64,000 bases of DNA from Chrysogorgia sp. JL179-B06 (GCA_035772405.1 JAYKKM010000375.1:706001-770000), one strand, 5' to 3'; counted from the first letter of the stretch, positions 12,070 through 24,509 are shown. Numbers and translations: made by a program. The notes: a model not told the origin generated them from the letters alone.

Positions 12070-15000
12070 ATGACTTCTACGCAGTTCTTTTGTCTTCTTC
12101 AATGCGAAAAACCGTGTGATGCATCAAATGCAATCGACAACTTAAGTAAAGAGGCATGGGAAAAACTCAAACTTAAAGCTTTCAACTGGAAAGATCTTGA
12201 TAGGTTTGGAAATGTATATGACACTGTGGATTGGCATCTGGAGCCCAGTGGCAAACATGTGCACGCTAATTGTCGATTTGACATATCAAGCTCAGATAAA
12301 CTGAATATATCAAAGTTCAGGCAACAAAAACGTGAAAGGGACGATCAGTATCTCCAAAATGCCTGGATGATCAAGGTTCAGCAACACCTGCACCAAAACG
12401 TCTCCGGTCGAGCGTGGGTATCGTACATGACAATCATCTCTGTGTGTGGTGTATGAAACCTGAAGACACCAAACATCCTGAGCGTACAGGCAAATGGCTT
12501 CTTATTTCTTACATACCGGCATGGAACGAATTTAAAAGCCACACCGTAGTACTTCAGGATGATACCATGAGAGACCGAATCAACCGCCCTGTCGATTCAA
12601 TAACTGACCCCTTTTCAACTGAGATAAGGTATCATCATAAGTGTTGGCTTAAGTACATTGGCGCCTATCAAAAGATGTCTATTGAAGAACAGCCCAATCT
12701 CCTAAACAAAGTGACATTTCGTGAGGCACAGACAACGTTTATAGACCATGTTCGTCGGGTTATTTTTGAAGACCATGAGATCAGGACGCTCCAAGGGTTG
12801 CTGCGTGATTATAAAAGCATTGTGGGTACTTATGGCTTCCCAACGTCAGGTGTCAAATCAAGTTATGTTAAGGAGATATTGTTACGGGAATTCGGATTGG
12901 GGGTAGGTTTCCATGTACGTCCTCACAAAAATGAGAGCGAGGTTGTCTACGATAGCGACGGTGGTGTTTCATACATTGAGGCCACTATCTCTTCACTTGG
13001 TATAAGCAATGAACAACTAGTAGAGAATATGGCGAACAGGCTGAGGAACGATATCAAACAAACAACAACAATTCCCTGGCCACCACAGGTTGCTGAGCTC
13101 GAGCAGAAGGAAAATCTTCCCCCTCTTCTTGTTCAACTTATCTCGTCACTAAAGAAACCTGGTCAGGTCGAGTATGATGCCAAAGCGTGTGCACTAGCTT
13201 CAATGATCACCTACTACGTCACTGGCAGTCCAACAACCACTACAATAAACCTGAGTCCCAATAATAATGTCATTCCACAAATGTGGTGTTGGTATTGGTT
13301 ATGCATTAGTTCTTCTTTTGCGCGATGCATGGGCGGTGCATGACATCCAACTATGCACTGAGTGTCCAAATGAGATCGCAGATAATACGCCTGGTGTTAT
13401 CGTCGTCGACAACGATGATTTTCGAAACGACAGATTGACTGGTGACGATACATCACATCGTACTAACGTTATGTATGTTCAGCCGCTCTCTCTTGAACAT
13501 CATGATTCTCAGTCTGGTGAACGTGTTAAAGATGGTAGAGCCCTTTCATTGAGCCTTAAGGAGTTAGCGACAGGTATGAAGTCATATGATCGTTACGTTA
13601 CCCACAAAAGAGGAGAGCCGACAGTCAGTGATAAAGTGCAGCCTAAAGTTGGGAGTACTGAGCCTCAAAGAAAGCGTTGTGTTATTCACAGAGCGGCCTC
13701 CGACTGTTGATCAACAAGTTCCTGGTTTTGCTGGCTTCCAAGCTTTGATCTCAGCCTCCGTAGAAAAAAGCAAACCTTACTACTTTATGACCTACCCAGA
13801 TCCTCCCAAAAAGTCAGTTCTCAACGATGTACTGGTTAAGGTGAAGAGCGCAATCGAAAGAAAGCACATGCCATTTGCGGTAGTTGTCGGTGATCAACCA
13901 GTGTACACACTGCTCGTTGAGATCAAGAGCGAGCATCCAGTTAAATTCGAGAAAATCATTCCATTCCTCGGTCCCTTCCATATTCAAGGTTCTATGATCT
14001 ATGCCATATACAAGCGTCACAAGGGGAGTGAGATAGCCGAGGTTTTAGTTGCTGCTGGTGTTATTGCTGATGGTTCTGTTGATCAAGCATTAAAGGGACA
14101 CTCCGGCCCAAATACAAATGCAGTTCATATGAAAGATCTTACTGACTTTAGTTTATTGCCAAAGTTTCAGCATTCCTATCAATTTAGTTGAGAAGATATT
14201 GCTAGTTGAAGTTGAAAATTTGTGGATTTTGACGCCATATTGGTTTTGAAAATATGACGTCATTGAGTGATTCGTTATCGTCAGTGGAGTTGTTTTGATG
14301 GCGATCACATAGTGATAGTTATTGTGAATGGTCTTTGGACGAAAATTAGTCGAAATAAACTATTTAGTTCATCATGCAGGAAAGTAGAGGAGCTTCTTAG
14401 GCATAATACGAGATCACGTCACTCAGTGACGTCATATTTGAGAAACAAAATGGCGTCGAAATTGGACAAACTCTCCCAATTCAACTAGCCACATCTTCTT
14501 AACTAAATTGATAGGAATGTTGAAACTTTGGAAATAATCTAAAGTCAGTAAGATCTTTCATATGAACTACATTTGTATTTGGGCCGGAGTGTCCCTTTAA
14601 GAGGGAAGCATTATAGGCGAGCTCTGCGTTGCCTAATACTAATGTACGAAGCACTCATGCATATCCTTCTAAATCGCGTTCATGAGGGATCACAGCTTGA
14701 GGCTTCCACGCTGGCTCGACTTGCCATGCTCCGTGATCCAAAGACAAACTCCCAACAGTCCCTTGCCACTGCTTACAAGGAACTCGAGAATGATCCTGCC
14801 ATAGATGCCCTTATCAGCAGTATGTTTGAAAAGATTGAGAGGACAGACATGGCCTGCTACTGGCTTGACTTTATGACGATGATCGACAGTTTGATGATGA
14901 ATGTGTATGCCGTTCACACGTGCAACTGGGAAGAGTACCTCACCTCACTGCGCAAGATGATTCCCTGGATGGTGATCTATGATCAGAGTCACTACGTGCG

Positions 15001-17013
15001 CTGGCTTCCACATTTTTGGGCGATGCTCTCGTCACTACCTCCGGATCAAACACAGTTCTTCAGTTCAAACTTCACCCAGTCTATTACAGGTAATGCATGT
15101 TCATCCATCCCTTGGGACATGCGAATCGAGATGACCATGAATAAGGGCTCAAAGTGAAGGCTGGCTGGCTGTCAATCCTCCGGAATGAGAAACAGCTAAT
15201 GACTGACATCAGGAATGCTAACAATCTTGGTCGAGTTCGGGTCGCTGTTCACAATTAGGTCAACAGAAAGCAATTATCTCGAACGCACACTGAGTGTGCT
15301 CCCACAAGAATGTGCAAGGACGAGCAAGCTGTCCAAGATCTCATTTCGTGCATCAAGGAGTTTGATTGCTTCCCTTTTAACCCGGCATCACCGAATCTGC
15401 GAACCTTGCAATCAGCAATTCTCGCTCCAACCGATATGATCCGCGATTTCATGACAGCCAAACAAGATGGTGAATCAAAGTTGAAATAATTCATGGATGA
15501 ACGTGTTTATTCAAAGAAAAAGTCTCTACATGATCGTATCAAACGTCACTCCCGTCTCACTTTCGAAAAAGCTCCAGCTAGCAAAACTGGCGAAGTCCTT
15601 AAAGTGAAACAAGGAGAAATGGAAAACAGAGGATTGGCGTCTGTGGTCAATCTTGTTTATGTTAGCGGCCTGATTTCACTCTCTGATGTCATGAAATACC
15701 GCATAACTGAAGAGTGTCTAACACTATTCAATGTTAACGGTACCTTCAGGAAGACTCAGAAGAGCAAGATACTCCAGAAACTGTATCCTACACACGCGCT
15801 GGTTGACATGGGGATGATATGGCGACGTGCATCTCCCACAATGGAGGACCGAGAGAAGACCGATGGGTCTGCTTACACGTGGAGTGACTATACCAACAAA
15901 GTTACCAGCATGCTCCTTGCACGCCATGTGGACGCTACTACTATCATCTGCATCAATGACCCTTACGACCACAGTGAATCTATCAAAGATGACGAGCGTG
16001 AGTCGCGTATCCAGGGACAAGGTCATATTCCCAATGTCTATATGAAGTCAACCGACAAGTTTCCATCAGCCCGAGATTTTAAGACCTTTCTCTGCAGTTC
16101 TGGGAATAAGAAGCGTCTCCAGACCTTGGTTAAATCTCAACTATCTAAAGTTGCCCAGTCCATCAATCAGGTGCTGCTGTACTCAGTCGGTACAGAATGT
16201 GTAAACCTCTCATCTGGTAATGTTCAACACGACCTGGCCTTCAATAAGTGCGAAGCTGACACCATCATACTGTCGTTCTATACAGCTCTGAGGGCATCCG
16301 GCTACAGTGACCCTGTGGTCATAGATGCAGCGGACACTGATGTGTACATACAGGCAGCTGCCATTTCGCATGATGTCCCTGGCGTTATCTGCATAAAGAA
16401 AAAAAGGAACTGTTGTTCTGCAGAGGCATGTGCACGGACGAGGACATCGCCAAATGTCTTATCCAATTCCATATCATGACTAGCTGTGATGCAAATAGCT
16501 GCTTTTATGGTTATGGAAAAACGACCCTCTATGACAAAATGGAAAAGAGCGTTGAGGCCCCTAGAATCCTCTCAAAGTGTGGAGAGAGCCTTCCTTTGAA
16601 CGAAGACGTCTTGGAGGACCTCGTATCCTATGTCATACGGTTTGTGTATCGTGATGTCCGCAGTTCATCTCTGGATTTGGCTCGAGCAGCTAAGTGGAAA
16701 TGTCAAAAAAATAAATCCCTGATGCGCCTTCCTCCTGACTTTGACAGTCTAAAGCAGCACATATATTATGCGAACTAATTACTTGGCTTACATTCAGCGC
16801 CACCCTGAGCTAAGAATTCGTCCCTCACCTGTCGGTCATGGCTGGGAACTGGCCAATGGGTGCTGTAAACCAGTGCGACACACACAACCTTCCCTTCCCC
16901 TTACCTTTTCAATCGCTCTACATCTACAGGTTGGCAATTGTTCGGACTCAGAGGATGAGGCTTCCGACGTGATAGACTACGAGTTGGACACCTCGTCAGA
17001 TGAATGTGACTGA
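12070..17013 (+). pseudogene. Decayed transposon protein with PIN/XPG-like motif
   Basis: Collinear ORF pieces at 12070-12456, 12414-13343, 13267-13710, 13586-14191, 14573-15157, 15215-15480, 15493-16479, 16413-16778 and 16768-17013 form one former protein of about 1,500 residues. At least six frameshifts, one in-frame stop and a 503-bp MITE break it. The N-terminal part has CVWCMKPEDTKHP and RYHHKCW, a Cys/His pattern suggesting metal binding. Near the C-terminus DAADTDVYIQA is followed by SCDANSCFYGYGKTTLYDKM, resembling the DTDV and GCDTTSAF-GKGK motifs of an uncharacterised family common in cnidarian genomes. I compare this with XPG/FEN1-type PIN nucleases (Asp pair plus GIG-like turn); that is inference. 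It ends in an acidic tail (SDSEDEASDV). It may be the transposase of the host element. Confidence 0.7.
14094..14596. mobile_element. 503-bp MITE in TTAA, inside a coding region
   Basis: TTAA at 14090-14093 and 14597-14600 flanks an element starting AGGGACACTCCGGCCC and ending with its complement. The inverted repeats extend over 100 bp with few mismatches. Removing the insert and one TTAA restores the reading frame across the junction, so it landed after the transposon existed. ORFs inside are spurious. It is TTAA-specific and Kolobok-like by its AGGG terminus. Confidence 0.85.
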
Positions 17014-17159
17014 CGGAGTACAAAGTACATGTACTTTATGTACATATATATCTGACATTTGAACATTAAAATTTGTGATTTTTTTGTTGTTAAGGGTATA
17101 TTTAATTACAAAAATGACCCCAGAAATGGATTCCTCTCAGTCTGCCTCAAATTAATGGA

Positions 17160-17373
17160 GAAAAAGTCTTTTTGACAAAATAATACGCTTTCCTAAAAAA
17201 AAGAAATTTATTCAAAATGGCCGCCGGTGAACATTTTTATTTTTTGCTCTGCAGATTGTTGCCCTAATTTTACAGACCGGCATGGAATCTTATTTTGTGA
17301 TAAATACCATAAGTAACGAAAAGAAGTCATAAAACTTTACTAGCCGGATGTTGGTCACGGGACTTAAGGTTTT
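17160..17373. repeat. Right TIR of the 5.8-kb transposon
   Basis: Inverted counterpart of 11577-11790, ending CTTAAGGTTTT next to resumed SINE sequence (AAATCATAAATCCCAGG). Confidence 0.8.
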
Positions 17374-17443
17374 ATAAATCATAAATCCCAGGCTTCCATC
17401 GCTTTGACCGTGTAGCTCAGTGGTAAGAGCATTGAACTAGTAA
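17374..17443 (+). repeat. SINE family 3, middle segment
   Basis: Continues the SINE broken at 11576. It carries the A-box half GTGTAGCTCAGTGGTAAGAG and stops at ACTAGTAA in the anticodon region, where a LINE fragment begins. The rest of the SINE resumes at 22784. Confidence 0.75.
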
Positions 17444-17716
17444 TAATAATAACTTTATTTCTTAAAAATGCGCATTTAAAAATGTTCTCAATGCTCATTA
17501 CATGAATTAATTAAAATTAGGAATAATGCTGAGTGAATAAAAATGTTTTAAAATTATATTTAAAAAAGGCAATCGAGGTCACCATTCTCAACTCATTCGG
17601 TAAGCTGTTCCAGAGAGCTGGGCCAACAATTAAAAGCTCTATCACCATAAGTTTTGGTCTTCGATCTAGGCTGATATAATAGGTTCTTAGAGGATGATCT
17701 TAAGCATCGTGTATTC
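17444..17716 (-). pseudogene. 5'-truncated LINE fragment, split
   Basis: On the minus strand a LINE C-terminus reads KTKTYGDRAF, then in shifted frame GPALWNSLPNEL, and ends in a (TTA)n tail at 17444. Its 5' tip lies at 22773-22783, beyond the TTAA element, because that element inserted inside it. AGTAA at 17439-17443 and 22784-22788 looks like the LINE target duplication. Confidence 0.7.
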
Positions 17717-18499
17717 TTAAAGTGTCACTGAGACGAAAATTTCACCCCCCCATTTTTATTTCATAACTGTAAAGTACACCTATACCCATGATCTACTGTA
17801 CGTAGTTTTATGTCGAAATTCAAAAAAACGGCGCTGTTACAGCGACTTGAAATCTCAAATTTGACGTCCGCCATTAAAAGTACTCAAACTTGAGAAGCCT
17901 GTGACGACATAGTCTTAACCCTACAGAACCTCTCGCAGTGTGGTAGTAGGAAATAAAAGAAATAAATTGAACATACGAAGGTACTGTGTGAATACAGAAC
18001 TATACAAATGAATCACATGCTTAACCAGAGATAGCCCTTTGTATATAAGTCCAATTGGCAACATTATAAATGAGTAAACTGGTTACGATTGCGCGAACAA
18101 AGCTATCTAATTTTTGCATGCTATGTCTCATGTCTATGAGTATGAGAAACACATTTTTCTTCGATAGCCTATTCTGCCGTGGAGTATTTTAATAAAGCAA
18201 GATCGTCACATGTAAAGAGTTCTACAGTGCCTTCAGTGCATAATTTAACCAACGCTTGAATGAAAAACGTGACTTTTGGATAAACATTCCTTCAATACAC
18301 CGCATATATTACAAGTATTCTTTATTGATTATTAGATTCAAAATTTTACAGCTACGAATTACGCTGACAATAATTTTATGGAAGCTATAATATAACAATT
18401 TCTTAAATAATGTTTGAACCAAGATGAGCAAACAAAATTCGAAGGAAACATAACAAAATCCTATTATTTTTGATATATTGCGCCCGTAATGCGCCCGAT

Positions 18500-21400
18500 G
18501 GCTGCACTTTAAATAGCTCTTCCTAATTCCTAAAGTTTTCGTCTCTTAACCTTGCCATCTTTCGATGGTTTTACAACTAGTTAGACTCTTTATGTCTATG
18601 AGACTGCTGATATTACTAATGATGCTGAAATACTCAAGAAACCAACTCATCGCCCTACAATTTTGGTGGAAGACTCCAACACACCACAGACTAAACTCCC
18701 GCTATGTCGTATCGCCTTTGAATTTATCTGTAAAACCACTTTCAGTATCTATTTGGAACAGTCTAAAATTGGCCAGAATACTGAAGCAGTTCAGAGGGTC
18801 TCGTGGTGGACAATCTAAATTGAAACCTGTTCGTATGAGCCATTCTGTTCGAATTCTACCAAGATATAAGTCTCTGAATTATCCAGCCATTGAACCGAAA
18901 CGAAGGCCTCAAGAACGTTCGACGCATATTATTATCCCTGACAAAAGATGCAGTATTCCTGTGAGGATTACTAACAATAGTTACAGACCATATTGTAATT
19001 ATTCATCACGACAAGATTCGTCTCAGCGCTATCTTATATACATTCAACTGACGAATACTGGAATCTCGATTGATCAAGGTAACAAAAATGTTTCTACCTC
19101 ACAACTCCCTAACATATGCTTATTGAACTCTCGGTCGATTTTGCCAAAGATTGACGAACTCTCGACTTTCCTATGTGAACATCGCACCGAAATTGTTGTA
19201 GTCACCGAATCATGGTTGAACACAGATATTGACAACGAACTTGTATCAATCGAGGGATTCGATATTCACCGCAGGGACAGGCTTAGTGGTCGTGGCGGGG
19301 GTGTGTGTGTGTGTTTTCATCGAGTTTAATTCCATGCACACGTCGCATGGACCTTGAATGCCCTGATTTCGAATGCCTTTGCCTCTGGATCCGTCCCTAC
19401 CGCCTTCCAAGACCTCTTACTGGCATTATTTTATGTGCTGTTTACAACGCCCCGGGTAAGTCTGCCCAAGAACAACAAGATTTATCCGATTATATCGTAA
19501 GAACTATTGATTCTGTTTACAACCAATCGCCAGATTGTGGCGTTGTTATTCTTGGAGACTTTAATGGATTAGATATTACTAGTATTACCGCTGACCTTAA
19601 TTTAGACCAAGTAGTTGATTGCCCGACCAGGGGCAATAACATTCTAGACCTCATAATTTGTAACATTAAGAATTACTATCAAAAGCCTATAATCTTAGCA
19701 CCGTTAGGTACAGCGGACCATAACATAGTGTTTTGGTCCTCTAAAGTCCGAGATACAAATTTGATCAATAGTGTTACCAGACGTTATCTGCGCACCTTCC
19801 CTAAGTCAGGGCTTGATGCTTTCGGTCGCTGGATCTCAAATGTTTCCTGGTCTTCTGATTTTACTCAGATGTCTGTTAACGACTTGACTGACTTCTTCAC
19901 TTCCTCTCTTACTGCCGCTATCGACAGATTTTTTCCCCTGAAGTCTGTCAGACTACATAACTCTGACAAACCATGGATTACGCCTGCCATTAAGACCCTT
20001 GTACGTGCACGTCAGAATGCCTTTCATCTTAATGCTGACCCAGCACTTTGGAGGCATTATAGGAACAAAGTTAAATCAGAAATTATTAAATGCAAGAAAA
20101 CATTCTACTCCGAAAAGGTGAAACATCTTAGGAACGAAGACTGTAGGAAGTGGTGGTCCTTTGTAAACAAACTGTCTGGTAGATCTAAAAAGTCTCAACC
20201 CTTCTCACTAGAAATAGATGGTTCTATCCTGTCTGATTTAGAGCTTGCTAATAAACTTAATAGGTTCTTCCTTTCTGTTAATGCTGATATCCCTTCACTG
20301 GATATCAGCAATTTACCTTCTTATTTACCAGCACGTGATCCCCCTCCTGTCATTACGCATCTTGAATTATGTAGGAAACTTGCTGTGATCAATCCCTTTA
20401 AAGCGAGTGGACCAGATAGAATTCCAGCTCGTATTCTTAAAGAATTCTCCTTTGAGCTTGCCGAACCTGTAACCCATATTTTTAACGCTTCCCTCTCTTC
20501 TGGTATTGTCCCAATGGCTTGGAAAAAATCTGAGATAATCCCTGTCCCGAAAATTCAACCAATCTTGGAAGAGGGTGACCTTAGACCTATTTCATTGACC
20601 CCTTGCCTCTCTAAGATTTTGGAAGATTTTGTGGTTAAATGGGTCATTTGTGATGTTGGTGACAAAATTGACCCCCAACAGTTTGGTTGTCTTAAGGGAA
20701 GTTCGACTACCTTTTGCCTTCTTGATATGATCCATAACTGGCTTAAACATCTAGATAACCCTGGACAGTACCTACGGATCTGCTTTTTGGACTTTAGCAA
20801 AGCTTTCGACCGGATAGATCACAACATTGTTATCAATAAACTCATTAGTATTGGAGTGCGCAGGTCCCTTATTCCATGGATTTGCAGTTTTCTTTCCGAT
20901 CGAATGCAATCAGTAAGGGTTGGTCAGTCGACTTCCAGCTGTGCTTCCATTACTGCTGGTGTCCCACAAGGCACCAAGTTGGGACCCATTCTTTTTCTGA
21001 TTATGGTAAATGATCTAGCTAGACATTCTTTATTAAAAGCAAGCAACTGGATGTACGTAGATGACCTAACCATCTCTCAATCCATCCAACGTAATTGTCC
21101 CCCATCAATCCAGGATGACCTTAACATTATCTCCAGCTGGGCCGCCTCTAATAATATGAAGCTTAATCCTAAGAAGTGTAAAGAGATGTCTATCTCTTTT
21201 CTACGCAACAGCCCTGGAGGACTGGTTTCCCCTTTGTATATTAATACGCAACCTCTGGAGAATATCGACCACTATAAAGTCCTCGGTGTAATTATACAGG
21301 ATGACTTAAAGTGGAACAACCATATTGAGGCTATTACCGCAAAAGCGTCGAAAAGATTATATATCTTACGCTCTTTACGTACCTCAGGTGTGCTGCTTTG

Positions 21401-21911
21401 TGACCTAATCATTATCTATATATCTATAATAAGAACCATCTTAGAATATTGTTGCCCGGTCTGGAGCACAAACATCCCTATTTATCTCTCTGATAAACTT
21501 GAAAAAATTCAGCGTCGTGCACTCAGGATTATTTTCCCATATCTATCTTATTCTGAAGCCCTGAAAAGATCTGCTCTCCCACGCTTGGCAGATAGACGCC
21601 ATATTTTATGCTGTAAGACATTTAATAAAATTATTGAACCAACTTCACGCCTCTTCCACGTTCTTCCACCTACCAGAGCGAACTGTCATGGCCGTGTTTT
21701 GCGCAATTCTAACGACCTTTCATTATTTAAGTGCAGAACCGACAGGTTTAGGAAGAGTTTTTTCCCTTTCCACTCTAAAGTGTATAATAATGATTGTAAA
21801 TAATACTATCTTATACTTAGCTGTCTATAATATACTTGTCAAAATACTGTAATTCACTTTTCAGTGCGATTGTATTTTTGAAATAAACCTTTTATTATTA
21901 TTATTAACTTG
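18500..21911 (+). mobile_element. Near-complete CR1-like LINE
   Basis: A non-LTR retrotransposon with apurinic-type endonuclease then reverse transcriptase, ending in AATAAACC and a (TTAT)n-type tail at about 21886-21907. The 5' boundary is uncertain. No ORF1 with a zinc-knuckle or esterase domain was recognised, so the 5' end may be missing. Confidence 0.8.
18565..21803 (+). pseudogene. LINE ORF2: endonuclease and reverse transcriptase
   Basis: Two overlapping frames, 18565-19329 and 19305-21803, make one ORF2 broken by a slip in a GT repeat near 19303. The first piece holds the start of the endonuclease (NSRSILPKIDEL, VTESWLN, RRDRLSGRGGGV). The second, 832 residues, holds VILGDFNG (residue ~81) and GTADHNIVFW; RT motifs SGPDRIPARIL, DLRPISLTPCLSKILE, LDFSKAFDRIDH and AGVPQGTKLGPILFL; catalytic YVDD at about residue 584; and a thumb/C-terminal region ending FRKSFFPFHSK. 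Only the GT slippage keeps it from being a full ORF, so it is young. Confidence 0.85.
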
Positions 21912-22783
21912 AGTACATCTATGCGTTTAGATGGGTTGTTCCACTAATCTATGGTTGTTCACAGCAAAAGATAGTTAACGCAAAAGACTGCCCTATCGCT
22001 ATAGTTTTGTCGGTACATATTCACTGTTGACGATTTTTATAATCGCAGTAAAACTCTCTGTAATAGTGATTGTCATGATTTAGCAATGTTGGTATAATAG
22101 ACTTGCAACAGCACGACTCCACGAGATTAGGTAAAGACGTCTTGATGAGAAATGATGAGAGCCTTGAGCTTCGCCGTCGCTGCTACCTATACCGGTGGAG
22201 TCGCAAAATGTGCCTGTAGAAACCTGTAACTGTAAGTAGATAAAGTCAAACCACAATTATTCTTAAGACAAAGTCATGTCAACGCTAAAGCTTTCACAGG
22301 CCTGGTAAGCTATATATATATTATATTACTGAAGGAAGAGGTTTGCTATTGATCGCAATTCGCACTGTCATCAAATACGCGAATTTTGGAATCAGATTTG
22401 ACTCTTGTTTAGTCGCATGATGTGTTTGAAGATTCCGTTGCAGTCGCAGAACCAAAACAATCATTAAACGTTGATAAATTCAACATTTATATTGAGAACA
22501 TTTAAACTTTCCCCCTGTGTTTTCCTTTCACGTTGAGTGCTCAGTGCTGCGTTAAGACTATGACGTCAAAACCCTTCTCAGGTATCAAAATCCAAGATGG
22601 TGTAATTTAATGGCGGTCGCGATTTTCAGCACATTTAGAAGCCTATAACTTTAAACCAGTTCGTTTATATCGGTCCAAATTGGCACAGAAGTTAGTCACA
22701 TGCCATTAAAGGTTGTAGCATAAATATTTTGAAAAAATTCGAGGTCTATTTTTCGTCTCAGTGACACTTTAAGCGGTTGAAGA

Positions 22784-22894
22784 AGTAAATCAAAGGTCGC
22801 GGATCAAAACCCAGCCACGGTAAGCAATTTTCTGCTTACGCGGTTTGGGCTCATTCACTCGAGAACCAAAAGGCCGAAACGGTACCGTCTGTAG

Positions 22895-22895
<1 letters not shown>
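22784..22895 (+). repeat. SINE family 3, right segment
   Basis: Resumes at AGTAAATCAAAGGTCGCGG and continues through CCAGCCACGG and CTCATTCACTCGAGAAC to the next TA tract. It completes the SINE interrupted at 11576 and 17443. Confidence 0.75.

Positions 22896-22955
<60 letters not shown>
22896..22955. repeat. (TA)n tract
   Basis: A pure TA run between SINE family 3 and a 67-bp scrap of SINE family 1 (22956-221022 in phase with GGTAATATTTGGCATTTCAC, ending near 23022). Confidence 0.95.
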
Positions 22956-22957
<2 letters not shown>

Positions 22958-23019
22958 TAATATTTGGCATTTCACTCGATCAAACTACATGTTGAAAGGA
23001 TTTGTGGTGAAGGAAAATT

Positions 23020-23022
<3 letters not shown>
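22956..23022 (-). repeat. SINE family 1 fragment
   Basis: Contains GGTAATATTTGGCATTTCAC and TTGAAAGGATTTGTGGTGAA, the junction of two tandem 275-bp units. It is cut at both sides by TA runs. Confidence 0.75.

Positions 23023-23110
<88 letters not shown>
23023..23110. repeat. (TA)n tract
   Basis: A pure TA run following the SINE family 1 scrap. Confidence 0.95.
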
Positions 23111-23112
<2 letters not shown>

Positions 23113-23218
23113 CAAGTAGTGAGTATAACGAAAAAGTTATAGCATTGGTATAATATAAAAGAGCGCTCAATACCATTATAGGTAGAGCGAGGTAATATAT
23201 TTAAAATGAAAAGTTTCG

Positions 23219-23262
23219 GTTGCTACTCCGAGTTTCACGCGGTTAAGCGATCGTCAGGCAAC
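23219..23262 (-). ncRNA. Hammerhead ribozyme-like motif
   Basis: The minus strand has stem I GTTGC paired with GCAAC, core CTGACGA (fits CUGANGA), a 3-bp stem II (CGC/GCG, loop TTAACC) next to a U-U mismatch, GAAA, a short helix III ACU/AGU, and cleavage triplet GTA. All conserved core bases are present; stem II is weak. It sits between two TA tracts. Confidence 0.55.
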
Positions 23263-23283
23263 AGCTTAACCGCGTGAAACTTT

Positions 23284-23495
<212 letters not shown>

Positions 23496-23528
23496 AAGAC
23501 AAACTTGAGTCACTTCATTTAAACATTT

Positions 23529-23576
23529 ATTCACTACAAATTTGTTTCGTATTTTACCACACTCATCAAGTGAAAT
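23529..23576 (-). ncRNA. Hammerhead motif with mutated core
   Basis: The minus strand has stem I ATTTCAC with GTGAAT, stem II GTGTGG with a matching side before ATAC, GAAA, a self-complementary helix III CAAATTTG and triplet GTA. The core reads TTGATGA instead of CTGATGA; the invariant C3 is lost, so cleavage is not expected. Confidence 0.5.
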
Positions 23577-24086
23577 CGCGTTTGATGTTATGCTTAGCAA
23601 ACTTGAGATATTATATATACATGTTTGGCGTCATAGAAATAGTATTATATTACATAGGTTAGCTATTGGTTGCAAATCAAGAAGTTTTTCCTGTGTCTAC
23701 AGGCTGACAATAGTTCGTTTCTAGAGTTCAAGGAGCTGAGTTGCGGATAATAAATAATTATAAACTTTTCATGTAGGCATAGGTTGCATCGCTTAGTTTT
23801 GTTCGAATAACTCTTGCATCATTTGATGATTTTCCACGTCATTGAATATTGCACGTCTGATTCCTTTAAGCGATGCAACCTATGCATACACGAAAAGTTT
23901 ATAATTATTTATTATCCGCAACTCAGCTCCTTGAACTCTAGAAACGAACTATTGTCAGCCTGTAGACACAGGAAAAACTTCCTGCTTTGCAACCAATAGC
24001 TAACCTATGTAATATAATACTATTTCTATGACGCCAAACATGTATATATAATATCTCAAGTTTCCTAAGCATAACATCAAACGCGA

Positions 24087-24144
24087 TTTCACCTGATGAG
24101 TGTGGAAAGCTTTGCTTGCCATACGAAACAAATTTGTAGTAAAT
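24087..24144 (+). ncRNA. Hammerhead ribozyme motif
   Basis: Intact core CTGATGA, 6-bp stem II GTGTGG/CCATAC, GAAA, helix III CAAATTTG and triplet GTA. Stem I (TTTCAC with GTAAAT) has a mismatch. It is the mirror partner of 23529-23576 in the palindrome. Confidence 0.6.
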
Positions 24145-24252
24145 AAATGTTTAAATGAAGTGACTCAAGTTTGTCTTCTTTGTTATATCCGCTCTACTTC
24201 GGTATTGAGCGCTCTACTCATACATGTATGATTCTAAATTAAACTCGATACT

Positions 24253-24417
<165 letters not shown>

Positions 24418-24450
24418 GACAAAAGGACAAACTTGGTTTCATTTAACTTT

Positions 24451-24509
24451 AATCACGACAAATTTGTTTCGTATGGTATAGCGAAACTTACTACACTCAT
24501 CAGGTGATT
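24451..24509 (-). ncRNA. Hammerhead ribozyme motif, complete
   Basis: The minus strand has 6-bp perfect stem I AATCAC/GTGATT, core CTGATGA, stem II GTGTAGTA against the side ending ACCATAC with one mismatch, GAAA, self-complementary helix III CAAATTTG and cleavage triplet GTC. All catalytic core positions match the consensus. It is a type I topology, the type reported in Penelope-like retroelements. No protein remnant adjoins it, so it may be a solo terminal repeat. Confidence 0.75.

Larger units (their letters stand above)
11577..17373 (+). mobile_element. 5.8-kb DNA transposon with ~214-bp TIRs
   Basis: 11577-11790 and 17160-17373 are long inverted repeats of about 90% identity, starting AAAACCTTAAG and containing CGTTACTTATGGTATTTATC. 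Between them is one decayed multi-kilobase coding region on the plus strand. The element split a SINE copy at 11576/17374; about 20 bp of the SINE are missing and no target duplication was found. TTAA occurs 6 bp inside each end, so an alternative reading puts the true ends next to TTAA, with the matching hexamers outside as chance. The superfamily is not assigned. Confidence 0.75.
17721..22768. mobile_element. TTAA-flanked element carrying a LINE
   Basis: TTAA at 17717-17720 and 22769-22772 flanks AGTGTCACTGAGACGAAAA and its complement. A weaker inverted match continues inward to GTTAAGACTATG near 22553 and its complement near 17910. The element's own sequence is 17721-~18500 and ~21912-22768 and is non-coding. 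The middle is a later LINE insertion, so the original was a MITE of roughly 1.6 kb. Confidence 0.75.

Noticed and set aside
13814..14020. Minus-strand ORFs opposite the 12-17 kb pseudogene
   Set aside because: Shadows of the plus-strand coding region without recognisable motifs.
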